DNA of 64,000 nt from Otis tarda. Taxonomy: Eukaryota; Chordata; Aves; Otidiformes; Otididae. The notes beneath the pieces are model-generated. The model saw only the letters and a list, made by a program, of their open reading frames with translations, ran no database searches and was not told where the DNA came from. Shown here in pieces: positions 1 to 17,770 of this stretch (positions are counted from its first letter, which is position 1; the number at the start of each line of letters is the position of its first letter). The DNA is taken from NCBI GenBank assembly GCA_026413225.1, contig CM048553.1:140438690-140502689 (forward strand), read 5' to 3'. The translations under genes and the position numbers were made by a program.

Positions 1-2296
1 CAAAATACAGAAATCTATCCTCCTGAGAAATACAATGGTAATAATTGGTTATATTATATTTTTATTTACATATATTCTGTATTTTTAACCAATTTTATAG
101 TGCCGATGGTGTTCTGGAAGGAAAATGTGTCCCCTTTACAAAAGGATGTAGCTGTAGTGATGTCTGCCTTTCTGTTTCTATGTGCCTTGTCGGATGATAT
201 GCTGAAATATAACTGAAAACTGGTGACTTTTCATTTAAAGTATGTCTGGGCAGACATCCATCCTCTAGGACATCTGTACCACAAATCAGAAACTTTTCAG
301 TTGTTTAGCAGAATCAACTGAAAATTTCCAAAACTTTTCAAGAAAATAAAAGATCCCTCTCTTCTTTGCAAAACATTTTCTATTTTATGATAGCCTGCCT
401 TAAGAACCATGGCTGATGGCCCACAACACAGAGAAAATAGCCACACGTTAGAAGATACTGCATATCTTTTTTTCTGTTCTTGTTTTAGTGACTTGATACA
501 TCAGTCATAACTTGATACATGATTATCTCAAGGGTGCCATTACAATGAAATATAAATGAGAGTGGTGGAAGACTGGATCAGGTTGCCCAGAGAGGTGGTA
601 GGTGTCCCATCCCTGGAACCATTCAAGGACAGGTTGGACAGGGCTCTGAGCAACCTGATCTGGTTGGAGATGTCCCTGCTCCTTGCAGGGGGGTTGGACT
701 AGATGACCTTTAAAGGTCCCTTCCAACCCAAACTATTCTATGATTCTATAAAGAAAGTGGTTTAAAAATATTAAAAACAAAACCAAAGATTTATACACTA
801 ACTAGTGAGATCAGAGAAAGTACTTGGAGGATTTACAGGACTGAAGAAGGAAAGTACAAGCCAACCTTGCTTACTTGCTGAATGAAGCCTCCATTCTAGA
901 TTGCTTACACTGATATTTGTAATGCTACAAGCCAAATCCATCCCCTGTGTAATTGCAGTGTATGCTATGTAGTAATGCTGAATATGAAATTGGCCTTGAA
1001 TGCTTTATCACTGGTATCTCCAAGTCTTTAAAAAGCAACAGACCTCAGCATGACTGTTCCATTCATTAAATTGAATCAGCTTCTGGTGAATATTTTACTT
1101 TTCTGCAGTGGTAGGCAGATTCATGATGAAAAGTAAGGAGATGCTTACGTTAAACGTTGAAGAGATGGCAAATGCATATTTTATGATGTTATCAGGCCCA
1201 GGATTCTTCAGCAAAAAGGTTAAAGTTGCAGTTTAGTATGTAGCTGTTATTACCCCATGATAACAAAGAGATATCAAACCTCCTCACCCTGAAACCAACC
1301 AGCTGAGAAGGCAGCTTCTGCTCTTGAATCTTATGAAAGAGCATGAAATACTATAAAGCTAATAGTTTTATTACGAATCACAAAATCAGTACTAGTTGTG
1401 GACACTTTCTAAGCCAGAACTGATACAAAAAGAAATGTTGTATCAGAGCATATCTTCACAATAATAAATAAAACAATTATTAACAACTGCTGGAAAAGGG
1501 AATATTGACAATCACTATGTTTTGTATTCATCGCTTGTTTAAAATCTTTCCAGTGAGAGGGCTGTGAACCACTTCCTCCTGCCCTGCTTTCAAAGTGAAG
1601 AAAACTATGAATCCTCTTTTACTTTCTCCCTAGCACCTCTGCTGGGGAAATGCTTGTCCTGAGTATCCCTGTTGTAAGGCTCCTTCTCTCCTAGCCCCAC
1701 AAATTATTTCTTTTCCCCTATTTTTCTTATCCTTGTAGGTCTAGGTGCCTTTGCAGTGCCTCCCAGCCCACTTAGAGTCCCTTAGAGTGCAAGAATCTCC
1801 TCTCAATGTGCTCTGAGAATTTTGATGAAACACAAGTACTTTCATTTTTCTAAAAAATCACTGCCATGTTTCAGGATTCTGCCCCATTTGCCGATACATA
1901 ACACGTCTCCACATCAATCTGGTAATCAGCTTTATTGCACACACACACAAACCAGGCACTTTCAGTACAACTCTGAGGCTGCCTTTTGTGATTCTCTTGG
2001 ATGTTTTGCAGTACTCTTTCTGGGTTCACTTACTATCAGTAACAGCTAGACAACTGTTATCTCTTTAACTTGAAAACTCTGTGTTAAATTACAGCAAAGC
2101 AGTGAGTTTCTACACATCTCAATAACTAAAGCATATTAAGCCTGTTCAAAAACAATTTTGAAGTTACACAAGATACAAATTTCTTGTGCTCTCCCTTTCT
2201 CTCTAAAATGACTAATGCTCATATTTTCCTTTCATGGAGGAACAAGGGTTTAGAATTGCTGATGTAATAATTACATGCAATTTATTTTGAATCTAG
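1..2296 (+). other. MATN2: MATN2 intron, upstream part (no exon seen)
   Basis: This is intron sequence upstream of the first recognisable MATN2 exon. The large exon that normally carries the N-terminal part of the second vWA domain is not here, so it must lie left of the window. The only recognisable content is a CR1 3' fragment at about 561-750 and a short CA run near 1939. Small open frames here (for example 1822-2049) have no recognisable similarity and no supporting splice structure. Confidence 0.6.
561..750 (+). mobile_element. CR1 LINE, 3' end fragment
   Basis: Carries the standard CR1 tail: GCCCAGAGAGGTGGTAGGTG, then CTGGAACCATTCAAGGACAG, GGGGTTGGACTAGATGACCT, and the terminus TTCCAACCCAAAC...TATGATTCTAT. 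It is 5'-truncated to about 190 bp, as most genomic CR1 copies are. It lies in a MATN2 intron in the sense orientation. It has no coding capacity. Confidence 0.93.
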
Positions 2297-5200
2297 GTAT
2301 AATTATCTATGCCATTGGAATAGGAAAAGCAATTGAGGAAGAACTGCTAGAAATTGCTTCTGAGCCATCATATAAACATCTCTTCTATGCTGAGGATTTC
2401 ACAGCTATGGAGGACATAAGTGAAGAGCTAAGAGCCCAAATCTGTGAAGGTAACAGTATTTCACTTTCCTTGAGATAGAGGAATGAATATTTATAGATTT
2501 TTTTTTTTTTTTTTTTTTGCAGGCCTAAAAGGACAACTAGTTTCATAGCATAGGTCATAGATCATTGGTGTCAGACATTGCAAGGCACAGTAATTTTTCT
2601 GCTTTCTAATACATGAGGAATATATACACTTAATCTGTCACCAGGTAAAGGTATATAATAATTGTCTTTCCTTTATTTTCATAAAGGTTGCATAAAATTT
2701 ACACTCCTGTGCCCAGAAGAATGAATTGCTCAGTCTCCTTTCTTTTTTTACAATTAAGTCAGCCATGCACTGAACCCCACCCCACCAAAGAGGCATGATG
2801 TACTTCATTAGGAATGTAGGAGAATAATCAAGGATTTGTAATGTCTTAATGAGAATAAAAAATTGCTCTTAAGATCAGTGGCAAAAAAACTAAAACACAG
2901 TAAAACAAATCATCAAGAACTGTTGTGCATATTTATAGAAGACAAAATAGTTCATCGAACGTACATTCACAGCTACAAATTGTGGATCTCTGTTATGCAT
3001 AAGCTCCAAGTTGTGCTCCACAAACATGGAAGGTTTTTTTCCAGAAAGCGCCTTCCTCACTCTGGCACAAAGAGCCTCTATATAAACATTCCCAGCTGAA
3101 GTTTTGCAAGGGCAAGGGGGAATGTGAGCTGGCATGAAAGCTGTTCATCTAGAGAGAGGACAGCATATCTCTCCCACTCACACATTCCCAGGACCCAGTA
3201 TTATTTATACATTCAAATTGGTACCTGAAACAAAATTCAGAAACATCCCTGTGAATAATATTGGTCATGGCACTAGAATTGTGCAAGATTATTTAATTTT
3301 CACTAGCTTTTATTTGGTTGTTTTTCTTATTAAATGCAAGCAGGTTTTATTTTCTTCTTTAACATTACTGTGTAAAACTGGCTGGCAAGAAGCAGTGCAT
3401 TTCTTCCACATACAGATGTCAAGAAAGAATCTGAAAAAAAAATCTGAGAATGTTTCCTAGATTTTGTGTTTCTCTCAGTCCTAAGAATCTTCTAGCTCCA
3501 TCTTTCTGAAATACAAAATACTATCATAACATGAAACCAAGTCTCTTCATTAACCTTTTTACTAGGAAGATAATCTGCTGATGACAGCATGTCATCTTAA
3601 AAGCTTGGGGAAATGCCAAAGCCAAAACTATTTGGCAACTGGTATAATAATTTTTGCTCATTAGCAAACCCCAGAGCTCAGTGATGGAAATTCATCCTTC
3701 AGGTACCCACAGCAACCATTATTTTCCCCTTTTTTTTTTTTTTTTTTTCCCTTCAAACTACAGTACTTATCATATGAAAAACAAGTAAATCCTGCCCCTT
3801 TGCGGCAGTTTCTAGACTACACATCTAGTAACCAAGCAGAGCCAGTGCCTCTCAGCTTCTCTCCTCCACCTCTCTCGCAATGCCTCACACCTGTCAACTG
3901 AGGACTGATCCAGTCTTGTTTTTCTGGACACTCTGGGACTACCTATTGCTCATCAACTCATTCCACCAAAAATTCTGCCTCCAAGCTTGTTAGACAAGCT
4001 GAAAGTTCATTTTTTATTCCCCTCTCTGTTTTGGTTTACATCCTAAATTTTTTCCCTCCTTTGCAAAAGCAGTAATTTAATTTTGACTCCAGCCTTGGTC
4101 CTTAGCTGAGGACTTCCAAGGCTCTGGCCTGTGAGGACAGTGGGAGACCCTCTGAACCTCATGGATTCCACTGACAAAGCCTCTCATATCCAGCCCCAGC
4201 TGTGCATGGGCTGCACATTTCCAAGTAGAGCAGAAGCCCTCCCACTCTCTTTTGGGGTAAGGCTTTTTCCTTTTATTCTGCAAGAAAGCATCAGCCTTGT
4301 AGAACAGCTGCTGATTACTGTTAATTATTCTTGATGACTTGCAGTAAAAAAAAAAAAAAGTTTTTCTCTTTTAGCTCTTACTAAGAGGAATTCAGGCAGA
4401 AGATTCCCATTCATTGCCTTAGTTAATGTTTATTTCTCATCTGACTGGAAGCTCTGACGAGGCTACAGCAATGTCATACATAACACACACTCATCATGAA
4501 TGTCTCTTCACCCCTGTTCTGAGCATGTGCATTATGTGAGCCTTTAATTACATAGTTACATACTATTTTTGTCACAAGACCCCAGCCATGATCAGATGAC
4601 AGTATGCAGCAGCCTGCTGGTTAACATTCTGTTCTTCCAAATCGTGGATTGTTATCACTGCACTGCTGCCAACAGTCAGCCACTGCTTTTGAAGACGCTT
4701 TTTTGAAGACACTTTCTCACAGGCTTTTCCTGACAAAATACTGAGGTTTTGTTACAAAATAAAAACACTCAACTTTAGCATTGTTCCCCAACAAAGCTGA
4801 ATATTTATGTTCACTGCATCAAAGGACTCAGGGTTAGCAGCCTCTGTTGCTACTTGTCTGATTATTCACAGCTTTACAGAGGTGATGAGATCAGGAATCT
4901 TTGGGCCCCAAGTAGTCCCTGAAGCCTGAAGAGGAGTTTCTGAAATGCCCAATTCTCATTCCAAACTGGAGATCTTCTGTTACACCTCTACCAGTGTATC
5001 TATCAGTCTTGTTTCTTTTGTGTCCCTTACATCTGAATCCTAATTACTCATCTATACCAGCCCAGTATCCAAAGCTGAAGCTTTTCAGGTCAGTTCCTCT
5101 GTCCTTCCTAGACAGCCTGCGCATTAGCCTACAGCTCTTAAACCACTTCTAGGGCAAGTCTTGACCCAGGGTGAAACACTCAAGGTTCATCTTACCTGTT

Positions 5201-8200
5201 TCTTCCCTCCTACACTGGAAGCCTCACCATCCTTATTGACAGTTGATCATTCTTCTGCCAGACTCCTCACCCAGTTTGTTTCATTCTTTACCTTGTGATC
5301 TCATGCCACACCTCTCTCCCCTGAGCTCTTCTCCAAAATGTCTTCCTTCCACAAACTGGTTCCTACACAGGCTTTTTAATGTACATATAAATATCATAGC
5401 TCTCCCTGCTCACCTCTGTTCATTCCCTGTTCCTCATGCTCCGTCATTCCAGCCACCACCCAGTGTCTGATCTCCTTCCCAGTGCAACTTCACACAGCTG
5501 TGTATTACCATGCATCTGTCAGAATTCACTAGACCAACAGAGATCCCAATAGCTATAACCAACCTGTGGGGCCCAGAAGCATCTTCCACCTCCCTGCTGC
5601 ATCTTAATGGCATGTCAGGAGAGTCTGCACCATCACCTTCTACCCTCATGCCTTCACTTTCAGTGAATGAACTCTGGGTGTATTTCCAGGGAGGGAGTAC
5701 CAGGTACTCCATCCACTCCTCTGGCACAGTTGGTCAAGACATGCAGTTGTTAAGTATATGATCTTCAACTCACCTGGGTCCTCAAGGGCTCCACAGTTAA
5801 GTGAAACATCTATTTTCTAGAAAATAACCGATTCTTGAGGAACCAAAGCTGCCTCTACATTACCCTCTTACTGCAAGTAAGGGGTAGTGCACAAAATGAC
5901 CCTTAAGGTGGTTATACCTACATATAAAATAGGTTTCCATTTTTCTCCAGACACTCTGACTAAAAAGATGGGTATGTAGAGTTTGAAATAAATTTCTACA
6001 TTTTAAAGGCTGTGCTTCATGAATTAGAAACTTGTATTTTTTGCTTATAATTGTAGTGCATCAAATAAACTATGCTGCACCCTTCTCCCCTAAACACTCC
6101 CAACTCCCTGATCAACGTTTCCTATTATAATGGAGAAAATTGAAGGAGAGTTTCCTTCTCCAAGCAGTTTTTATTCTTATTCAGTTCACCTCAAAAGACA
6201 GATGGATGACAATAAAACATGCAAGAATTTTCACTTAAGGACACGAAAATAAGTTGCTGTCATTTTAGACTGCTTCACTACTATTAATCTATTCATAAAG
6301 CACTTCTGGTTTTGAAAGAGTTCATCTGACAGTCTGAGTTGAAGGGTGAGTCCTGCAGTTTCCGTCAACACTGGACCTCTTTTAAACTGCACGGGTATGA
6401 GGCATTCTCCATGTATTATGAGAGACAAACATTGAGTTACTGGTAACAAACATCTCTGTTTCTAGGGAATGTGAACATTTTTATTGCTCCTTTTGTGATC
6501 TCATTTCCTTTGGCAACTTTTTTTCTACCAGCCTTGAAAGAGTCATCTCACCAGCAGAATCCATCATCTGGGAGGCTTCATAAGACTGGTCCACCACCTT
6601 CAGGTTGGTTGTTTTAACTCTGTGTCCTGCTGTCTCCCCAGAGTTGCATCTTCATGCTGACTTCTGCAGAGCACCCTAGCAGTTCACCTATGGGAGAACT
6701 GTCCATCCTATTCCCCTTCCCACTTCCCTACCAAGCAGCTCTCCTTTCTGCAATTCAAATCTGCTTCATAAAAAAAAAAATTAGATTCATTGTAACAAAC
6801 ACATGGCTGCATGCTTTTTACACCATGCAAATGAATTACTTCATGGGGAAACTTGTATTTCAGCGCTGTCCTTGATACTTTAAAGCATGTCCAGCTTTCA
6901 GTCACTTCTGTTTCTCACAGGAACCTTCACAACTCCCTTTCAGTCCTGCAGCCCACAACTTAAACCATGTATATAGTACAGCTCAGTTCCTTCACACCTT
7001 TGTATCCCTAGTCCTCTCCATGAATGATCCTCACTGCAATCAGTGAGATTACTAACTAATTAAGGAGAACTCAGTGCATGTGAGTAGAAAAAATACTGTA
7101 CAATTAAGTGAAGTGGGTTTGATTTTTAGACTTTTGGGGGGTTTCCTGCAGGACCTGAATCAACCACAATAGCCATCACAGATGTCATTGCCTGTCCCAA
7201 TCTTGCAGTACACCACAAGTATCTTTTTGAAGACAGTCACACTCACTCAACAAGAACAACAGGTAATCAGGTTACATTTGTTTAGAATAATCTAGACTGC
7301 TCTTTGAATATACAGGCCTAAGTGTTGTGTACTGTTTTCCAGTATTTACAAAATCTGCCCCAGAGCATTCCTTTGGATGTTGAGCTGTTTTGAGAACAGA
7401 AAGCTGTATTAAAGCTGCTCTGCATTTATAAGGCCTTGCCATTTCTTCTCCCATACAATTTGATTTATTCAGCATTTAGCCTATACATGACTTTCTGTTT
7501 TTCAGCAAAATCTTCAAAAGATAAAGACCAGTGCAAATGTGAAAACCTTGTGACATTCCAGAACTATGCAACCAATGAAGTAAGAAAACTCACCGAGCGA
7601 TATATCCTTTCATAACTGTTTCTTACATAGAAAACAAGGACGGCAGGTTAAAAGAAATGATACTGTGTCAAAGTCTAACCTATCTCCATAGCTCAATCTA
7701 CTGTTACGAAAAGCTAAACTACTTAATAGATAATGTTAATCTCCAAGAAGAAAGGCTTGAAATCTGCCTCTCCATCACAGAAGGGACCAAAATATTAATA
7801 AGGATCTTAACTTTTAATAATCCCTAACAGTAACTACCTTCAGGGACAGCAGAGAAATGACTAGTCAAATTCAAGACCAACACTGTTTGCTTTGGGTTAT
7901 TTCTTCAGATGGTATTGAAACCACATTTACTGGCTACAGGTAGGAATCAGAATACAGGAGATGTTTCCCTTCTGAACTGCTTGGTGAAGCACCAGATGCA
8001 GCGAGTCATGTAAAATAATACTCCCAATGAAGACAAATTCAAAGGATTGAGGTCTGATTAATTTTACATAAATAAATATGCAGATAAAAATTAGTTAGGT
8101 GCAGATCGATAGCCTCCCCCCCCCAAGTTACTCTGTCTTTTCAAGGGAGCTGTTACGACAGTAGCCTTTACAGTATCTCTAACATCCACCAAATGTCTCA

Positions 8201-10328
8201 GGAAAGAGCAGCAAATTGGCAAGACAACTTTCTGCAATATTTTGCATCATGCAATATTTATGCAACAAATTCCTGTTTTCTTTATGAAAGTTGCTTCTGC
8301 CTAATCAAATATAGAAGACGTCACATTCTATTTAAGTGTGCAAGATCAGTAAGCACTTAATTTCTGCACAGAAGAATGCAGTGTTACCATCAGCTCATAA
8401 TTGTGCTGCTTCGACAAAAACAGCTTCAGATTGAGGAACCTGTGGAGGGAAGAGTCTGTCCAGTCAGGCTAACGGAGCCCTCAGCGGTCCTGGCAGCAGG
8501 CAAGAAGACAGAGGGCTCTGTTAACCCTATGCAAAATACTGCCTACCAGTTCAGACCTTACCTCCAGCTATTTTTGCAGCAGCTAGCTTCACTGTAACTC
8601 ACCTTCCCAAGTGAATCCTTCAGCAGGCAGATCAAGGAATCATGTTCTTGATTAATTTTAAATTACGCCATGCAAAGTAGAATTACTTCATAAAGGGAAA
8701 TAAAGCCAAGACGATGGAAAAGCTGCTGAGACCAAGTCAGAGACCTATGCATTTTGATAGGAACAGTGCCAAGCACTTCTCTAGAGCACTGTGCAACCAC
8801 TGCTTTGAACAGAGTGAGAACTATCCAGTTTCCCCTCCATTACAAACCTCATTTCTCTGCTGTATCTGAAAAGCAGCTCAGATACCGAGTGATATACTAG
8901 CTCTAGGTAACTGCAGACGAATGCTGGCCAGTCACCATCCCAAGGACCTGAGAGGAGACCTGGACCTGTAGCCAGGAGAACTGGCTACAAAACTAGTTGC
9001 AGTTACAGAATACAAATTCCGAGAGACCAATCCAAAATGTTGGTGATTTGTACCCAACTACATTTAACTTTTTTCTATCAGTAGGTAAATGCAGTTTCTA
9101 CTGCTTGAACTTTGCCTCTATAAGCACTTGAGAAACATTGATGTTGCACATAAAGCAGCTCAAATGATGCTAGAATGCACATAATAATCCCTTCTGCATG
9201 ACACAGTTGAGGAATTACCAAACATAAACCCCATGTACAGGCAGACAGTTCCCACAAAAGCAGCAGGACTCCCACTCTTGCTGCTTACTAGCAAGAGGAT
9301 AGATTCTCCCACTGTCAATGTGACATTGGGGGAGTGGCACATGGCTGTTCTGGCCAAGCTCAGAGGCTGAATTCAATTTGCCTGTCTACCCTAACCAATT
9401 TCTAACAGCCCTTGTCAGAGTTCTCCATTCTTCCTTGCGTAAGACCTCAAAACGTTTAAATCCAGACACACAAGCAAAGAGTGGGGTGCAGAAACTGTCT
9501 TTCTAAGGTGGGCCTCAGTGCCTTTATTTCCCTCTCTAGGTCCCTCTTCCTCTCGGCTTCCCCTAGCTCCAGCCTTATTGTGGCTCTTGGAGAGAGGTGG
9601 TCACATAAACAGTACTGATCCAACGTCCTCCTGCAGCAGACAGCACTCGTGTCAGCTGGAGGTGCTTCTCAGGAAAGGGATGCTGTACACTGCTGTGCAT
9701 TGCTACAGCTTTGTACTTTCAGTGGAGCCAGCCCTAGACCCCATGGAGGTTGCTGTGCTCTACTCCACATGTCTGAAAACCACTGGCTTTGTAAAAACAG
9801 TACCCTGTGCTACACCACCACAGGGCAGGAATGTAAGAGCAGCAGCAGACACACATACTGCAGTCATGCAGCTATCTATGGTTTTACAGTCTACTGTTGG
9901 CTTATATGTAGTTTTCCATGTGATTAAGTGAAACTCTTTTTAAACAGAATTAACTAGAATAAATGTTTAGCTTCCTTTTGAAATAGAGGAAAACAGCCAG
10001 TCTTCAGAACCACCAGTGTTTGTAATAAGCTGCGGCCTGAACTCCATGCTGAGGTATGCCTGTTAACAAATGGGGCTTCACACAGCTTTCTCAGCTGTTG
10101 ATCAAAGCAGAATAAGAAAATGCAGAGGAGTACTGTATCAGAAACTAGTGGGAGTCAAAGTGGGTGACAAAGAGGAGAAACAATAGCCAGTTTATGGTCC
10201 ATAGCAATCAGGCAGCTGACACTGTTCTTCTATTAATGCAAGTGATCAATAGCTCTTTCCTTAACTTTTGTCTACTGGAAGAAATGACAAAAAGAATGGA
10301 AGACTTGGAAAACAGGCTAAAATACTGA
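2297..10328 (+). CDS. MATN2: Matrilin-2, 3' part (five C-terminal coding exons)
   Basis: Matrilin-2 is a secreted adaptor protein of the extracellular matrix; it oligomerises through a C-terminal coiled coil and binds collagens and other matrix proteins. Coding exons read here: 2297-2449, 6532-6603, 7152-7262, 7506-7601 and 10276-10328 (stop TGA 10326-10328), all joined in phase 1. They give about 161 residues. Exon 1 ends the last vWA domain ([19 protein letters not shown], then HLFYAEDF). Exons 2-3 are the matrilin-2 linker (VHHKYLFED). Exon 4 begins the coiled coil with the two interchain-disulfide cysteines ([13 protein letters not shown]), and exon 5 completes it ([17 protein letters not shown]). 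The linker and coiled coil match matrilin-2 rather than matrilin-1, -3 or -4. The last intron is of the AT-AC type. The 5' part of the gene (signal peptide, first vWA, EGF repeats, most of vWA2) lies left of the window. Confidence 0.93.
2450..6531 (+). other. MATN2: MATN2 intron between vWA2 and linker exons
   Basis: A 4.1-kb intron with donor GTAACA after TGTGAAG and acceptor TTTTTTCTACCAG. It contains poly-T runs at about 2497-2518 and 3730-3748. I see no clear repeat family, RNA gene or further exon in it. The open frames in it (for example 5434-5727, minus) are short and look like chance. Confidence 0.6.
7602..10275 (+). other. MATN2: U12-type AT-AC intron of MATN2
   Basis: The 5' splice site is ATATCCTTT at 7602-7610, the exact U12 AT-AC consensus. 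The branch site is TTCCTTAAC at 10257-10265, again the U12 consensus, with the branch adenosine about 11 nt before the terminal AC at 10274-10275. Splicing joins CGA T to TG GAA and restores the conserved coiled coil (RKLTERL then [13 protein letters not shown]). Without splicing the frame reads YILS and stops. Matrilin genes are known for an AT-AC intron splitting the coiled-coil exons, so this is the conserved arrangement. The intron body also holds a 137-codon open frame at 9518-9931 that resembles nothing I know. Confidence 0.93.
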
Positions 10329-10500
10329 TCAAAATTTGAAGTGTATACTACTCTGTATATTTATACATACAAACTTGTCAGAGCTATTTTCTTTAACTGG
10401 TTCAAAGCAAAATAACAAATCCTTGTGTCTGAAGTTGAAAATAGTATTTTGGATCCCTGCACCTACATACTACATGTTTCATCTTGCATTGATTGCAGAT

Positions 10501-10600
10501 AATAAATATTGAAAATTTTATATAAAAGTGATTTAGTAACTAGCAAAAATTCTAATTACGCAGAACTAAACAACTGAAATAAGCAATGCAAAATAATAAA
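10501..10600 (+). terminator. MATN2: MATN2 candidate polyadenylation signals
   Basis: AATAAA occurs at 10501-10506, 173 nt after the stop codon, and again at 10595-10600. Either could end the MATN2 mRNA. No transcript evidence is available, and a longer 3' UTR is possible. Confidence 0.5.
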
Positions 10601-12245
10601 ATGTTATTTTTTTTGAAGTGAAACCTCCATGTTTTGAAGTACTTTTAGGATATGAATTTATTTGTCTTGCTTTTCTGTGCTTCCCTCCTCCACTCGCTCT
10701 GCTAGTAGTTTAAGCACCCTATCTGTGTGGAGATATATATTTCTATATATACATACATATATAAAAACAGAACAAGTGGGAGAGCATTCACAGCAATAAG
10801 GTTTCATTTAAATTCTTCAAACGAGTATACTGAGATCAGTTGGAAATAAAAATATGAATGTATACATTTGTATTGAAACTGATGAAAGTGAATGGGTGAA
10901 GTAGTAAATCGGCTAGATTATCAGGGTATCATAATCCAAAGTTTCACGTACTTTTTATCTCACCACATCCAAACCATGTAACTTCTCCCTACTGCTCCTT
11001 GATTCAGTAATTCTCTAACTTCCCTGAATGCAACTAGTATTTCAATTATGAAAACATTCTTTGGGCAATACAACTAGCTGCACACCTGCCTGTCAAACAT
11101 AAAGACACAAATGAAAACAGCAAATTGCTTCCAGCCATTCTGGCCAACTGAAGTGCCTTGAAGTTCTACTGCTTCCCCTTGGCAGCAACAGCACGCTTCT
11201 CATAGCTTTACTTTCACGCTAACAGCAGTATCTAACTGTCTCTTCAACTGATCCAAGTCCGTGGTTTAATAGGTAGAAATACCATCACTTCCTCCTTTAC
11301 TTTGACACACATTGGTTTGCCTCTGTACTATCTCCACATGGAGATACACAACTTCATCCTTTCTATACCAGAAGCAGTTGCACCAAAACTAGATTAAGTG
11401 ATCTCAGATAAGCTCATGAGTGTGCATGGATACATACCAGCAAGCTTTAAAAGGTACTTTGTGCTCTGGCACACTTTGGCAAACAAAGTTCTGCAGAGAT
11501 ACTGGTACATCCTGATTTTCATTAGGAGTTTCTTTTACTGCATGTCAGCAAAGCACTGGCACCTCAATTAATAATCACTAGTGATAAGGATCCTCCTGCA
11601 GTCATGGTCTCGCACACAACAGGCACAAATCTGTAAGAAGCCACTGTCCTCAGGAATAGTGACTTGAGAACAACTCATCTGTCTCTTAACATAACTTCCA
11701 AAAACCAAAACCAAGACTAATGTAAAATCAGCTTTGAGAAGTTAACTGCTATCTTATTGAAAGTATGATGTTATATATTGTTATATATGTTTAGCAGCTA
11801 TCCTGTTTGCCACGTGACATATATTCTCTTTGAAGGAAAAGACAATGGGGATCATTTGCATTAGTACTTTGTGACTGACTTGGTAAAAACGCTGTGAATG
11901 TTTTTTAGTGTAAGTAAACCCTTTGGGATCCCCACCAACATCCCAAATTTGCTAGTGTTCCTCACATTATGTCTTGGTTTTGCATTAGCACTCCAAAACC
12001 AAAAACTAAGGAAGCCCTAGCCTGTTGGGATTTGGTGCCATACTTCCACAATCAAGTTTTCCTTCACTTACCTCTCAAGATCCACAACTTCTAGAGAAAG
12101 AAATAGGGAAGTTTTGTCCTGTGAAGGTTATTTCTAAGAGAACAGGAAACACAGCACTGGTAATCAATCTTCATTTATATAGTTTGTTCCCTAAAACCAG
12201 CAAAGGTATAATACAAATTTTTCTTAAAACAGATCTGTAACCAGT
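10601..12245. other. MATN2-RPL30 intergenic region (tail-to-tail)
   Basis: About 1.6 kb between the convergent 3' ends of MATN2 (+) and RPL30 (-). It holds a short TA-rich stretch at about 10733-10765 and otherwise AT-rich unique sequence. I see no gene, RNA or recognisable repeat. Part of it may be distal 3' UTR of MATN2. Confidence 0.5.
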
Positions 12246-12251
12246 TTTATT
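12246..12251 (-). terminator. RPL30: RPL30 polyadenylation signal
   Basis: TTTATT on the plus strand is AATAAA on the gene strand, 21 nt after the RPL30 stop codon. A very short 3' UTR is normal for ribosomal protein mRNAs. Confidence 0.85.
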
Positions 12252-12272
12252 GTAGAAACACCTTTACAGCAT

Positions 12273-16553
<4,281 letters not shown>

Positions 16554-17194
16554 GTTGCTGCCTCGCGTCGACTCGGGCGGTACCTGGAACACAGGGGTGA
16601 ACAGCGGGAGCGGTTAGCCCCCGGCAGCGGCTCTCCGCGCCCGCCCAGCGCCACCCCGGCCAAGCCCCACTCACCGGAGACGCGCCGCCAAGATGGCCGG
16701 GCCGCCAGAAAAGAGCGAGCTCCCACAAGGCATCGCGGATCCCCCCGCGGCAGCTCTCGCGAGAGACGCGCACAGCCTCCCTCCTCCGCCCCCCGACTGC
16801 CAATGCGCCTGCGCCCGACCACCGGTGGCTAGCCCAGGGCGGGGGGAGCGGCGGCGGCGGGCCACTAGGGGGCGGGGCCTGGCTAATGACGGGGCGGGGC
16901 AAGCGAGTCGGGCCGCGGTTGTAATGGCTGCTGCGCCGCGCCGCGGCAGTGGGTGTTGGTTTTTTTCGTCGTCGGAGGCTTTGTTTTGCTCTGCTCTTCC
17001 CTAGCCGTACAGACTGCCGTGTTTCGCAAAGCGATTTTAAATGCCCTTTCACCGTGACAACCTGCGGGAGGCTTCAGGCACTGATCAAGGAAGCCTCTTG
17101 CAGGGAGAGTCCAAAGGGGCCTGAGCCTCCTGTCCCCTGCAGGGCCTGTCATTTCTGCCACAGGGCCAATGTGGAAAATTGCAGCAAGGGAGTC

Positions 17195-17770
17195 GTAGAA
17201 TGGTTTGGGTTGGAAGGGACATTAAACGCCATTTAGTTCCACCTCCCCTGTCCTGGGTGGGGACATCTCCAACCAGATCAGGTTGCTCAGAGCCCCATCC
17301 AACCTGGTCTTGAATGTTTCCAGGGATGGAGCACCCACCACCTCTCTGGGCAACCTGTGCCAGTGCTTCACCACCTCCGTTGTAAATTATATCTAGTCTA
17401 AATCTCCATCCTTCTAGTTTAACAACATTACCCCTTGTCCTATCACAACAGGCCCTGCTAAAAAGTTTGTCCCCATCTTTCTTATAAGCTCCCTTTAGAT
17501 ACTGGAAGGCTGCTATAAGGTCTCCACAGCACCTTCTCTTCTCCAGGCTCAACAGCCTCAACTCTCTCAACCTGTCTTCATAGGAGAGGTGCTCCAGCCC
17601 TCTGATCATCTTTGTGGTCTCCCCTGGACTCTGTCCAACAGATCCACGTCCTTCTTATGTTAAGGGCTCCAGAGCTGGATGCAGTACTCCAGGTGGGGTC
17701 TCACAAGAGCAGAGCAGAGGAGCAGAATCACCTCCCTTGACCTGCTGTCCACACTTCTGATGCAGCCCAT
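17195..17770 (-). mobile_element. CR1 LINE, about 575-bp 3' fragment
   Basis: Inverted on the plus strand: GTAGAATGGTTTGGGTTGGA at the left edge, then CTCTGGGCAACCTGTGCCAG, then ORF2 tail. Minus-strand decoding yields [20 protein letters not shown] and [15 protein letters not shown] with frame breaks, so it is dead. It sits upstream of the RPL30 promoter. Confidence 0.95.

Noticed and set aside
9518..9931. 137-codon open frame on the plus strand
   Set aside because: It lies wholly inside the MATN2 AT-AC intron, resembles no known protein, and has no splice or promoter context.
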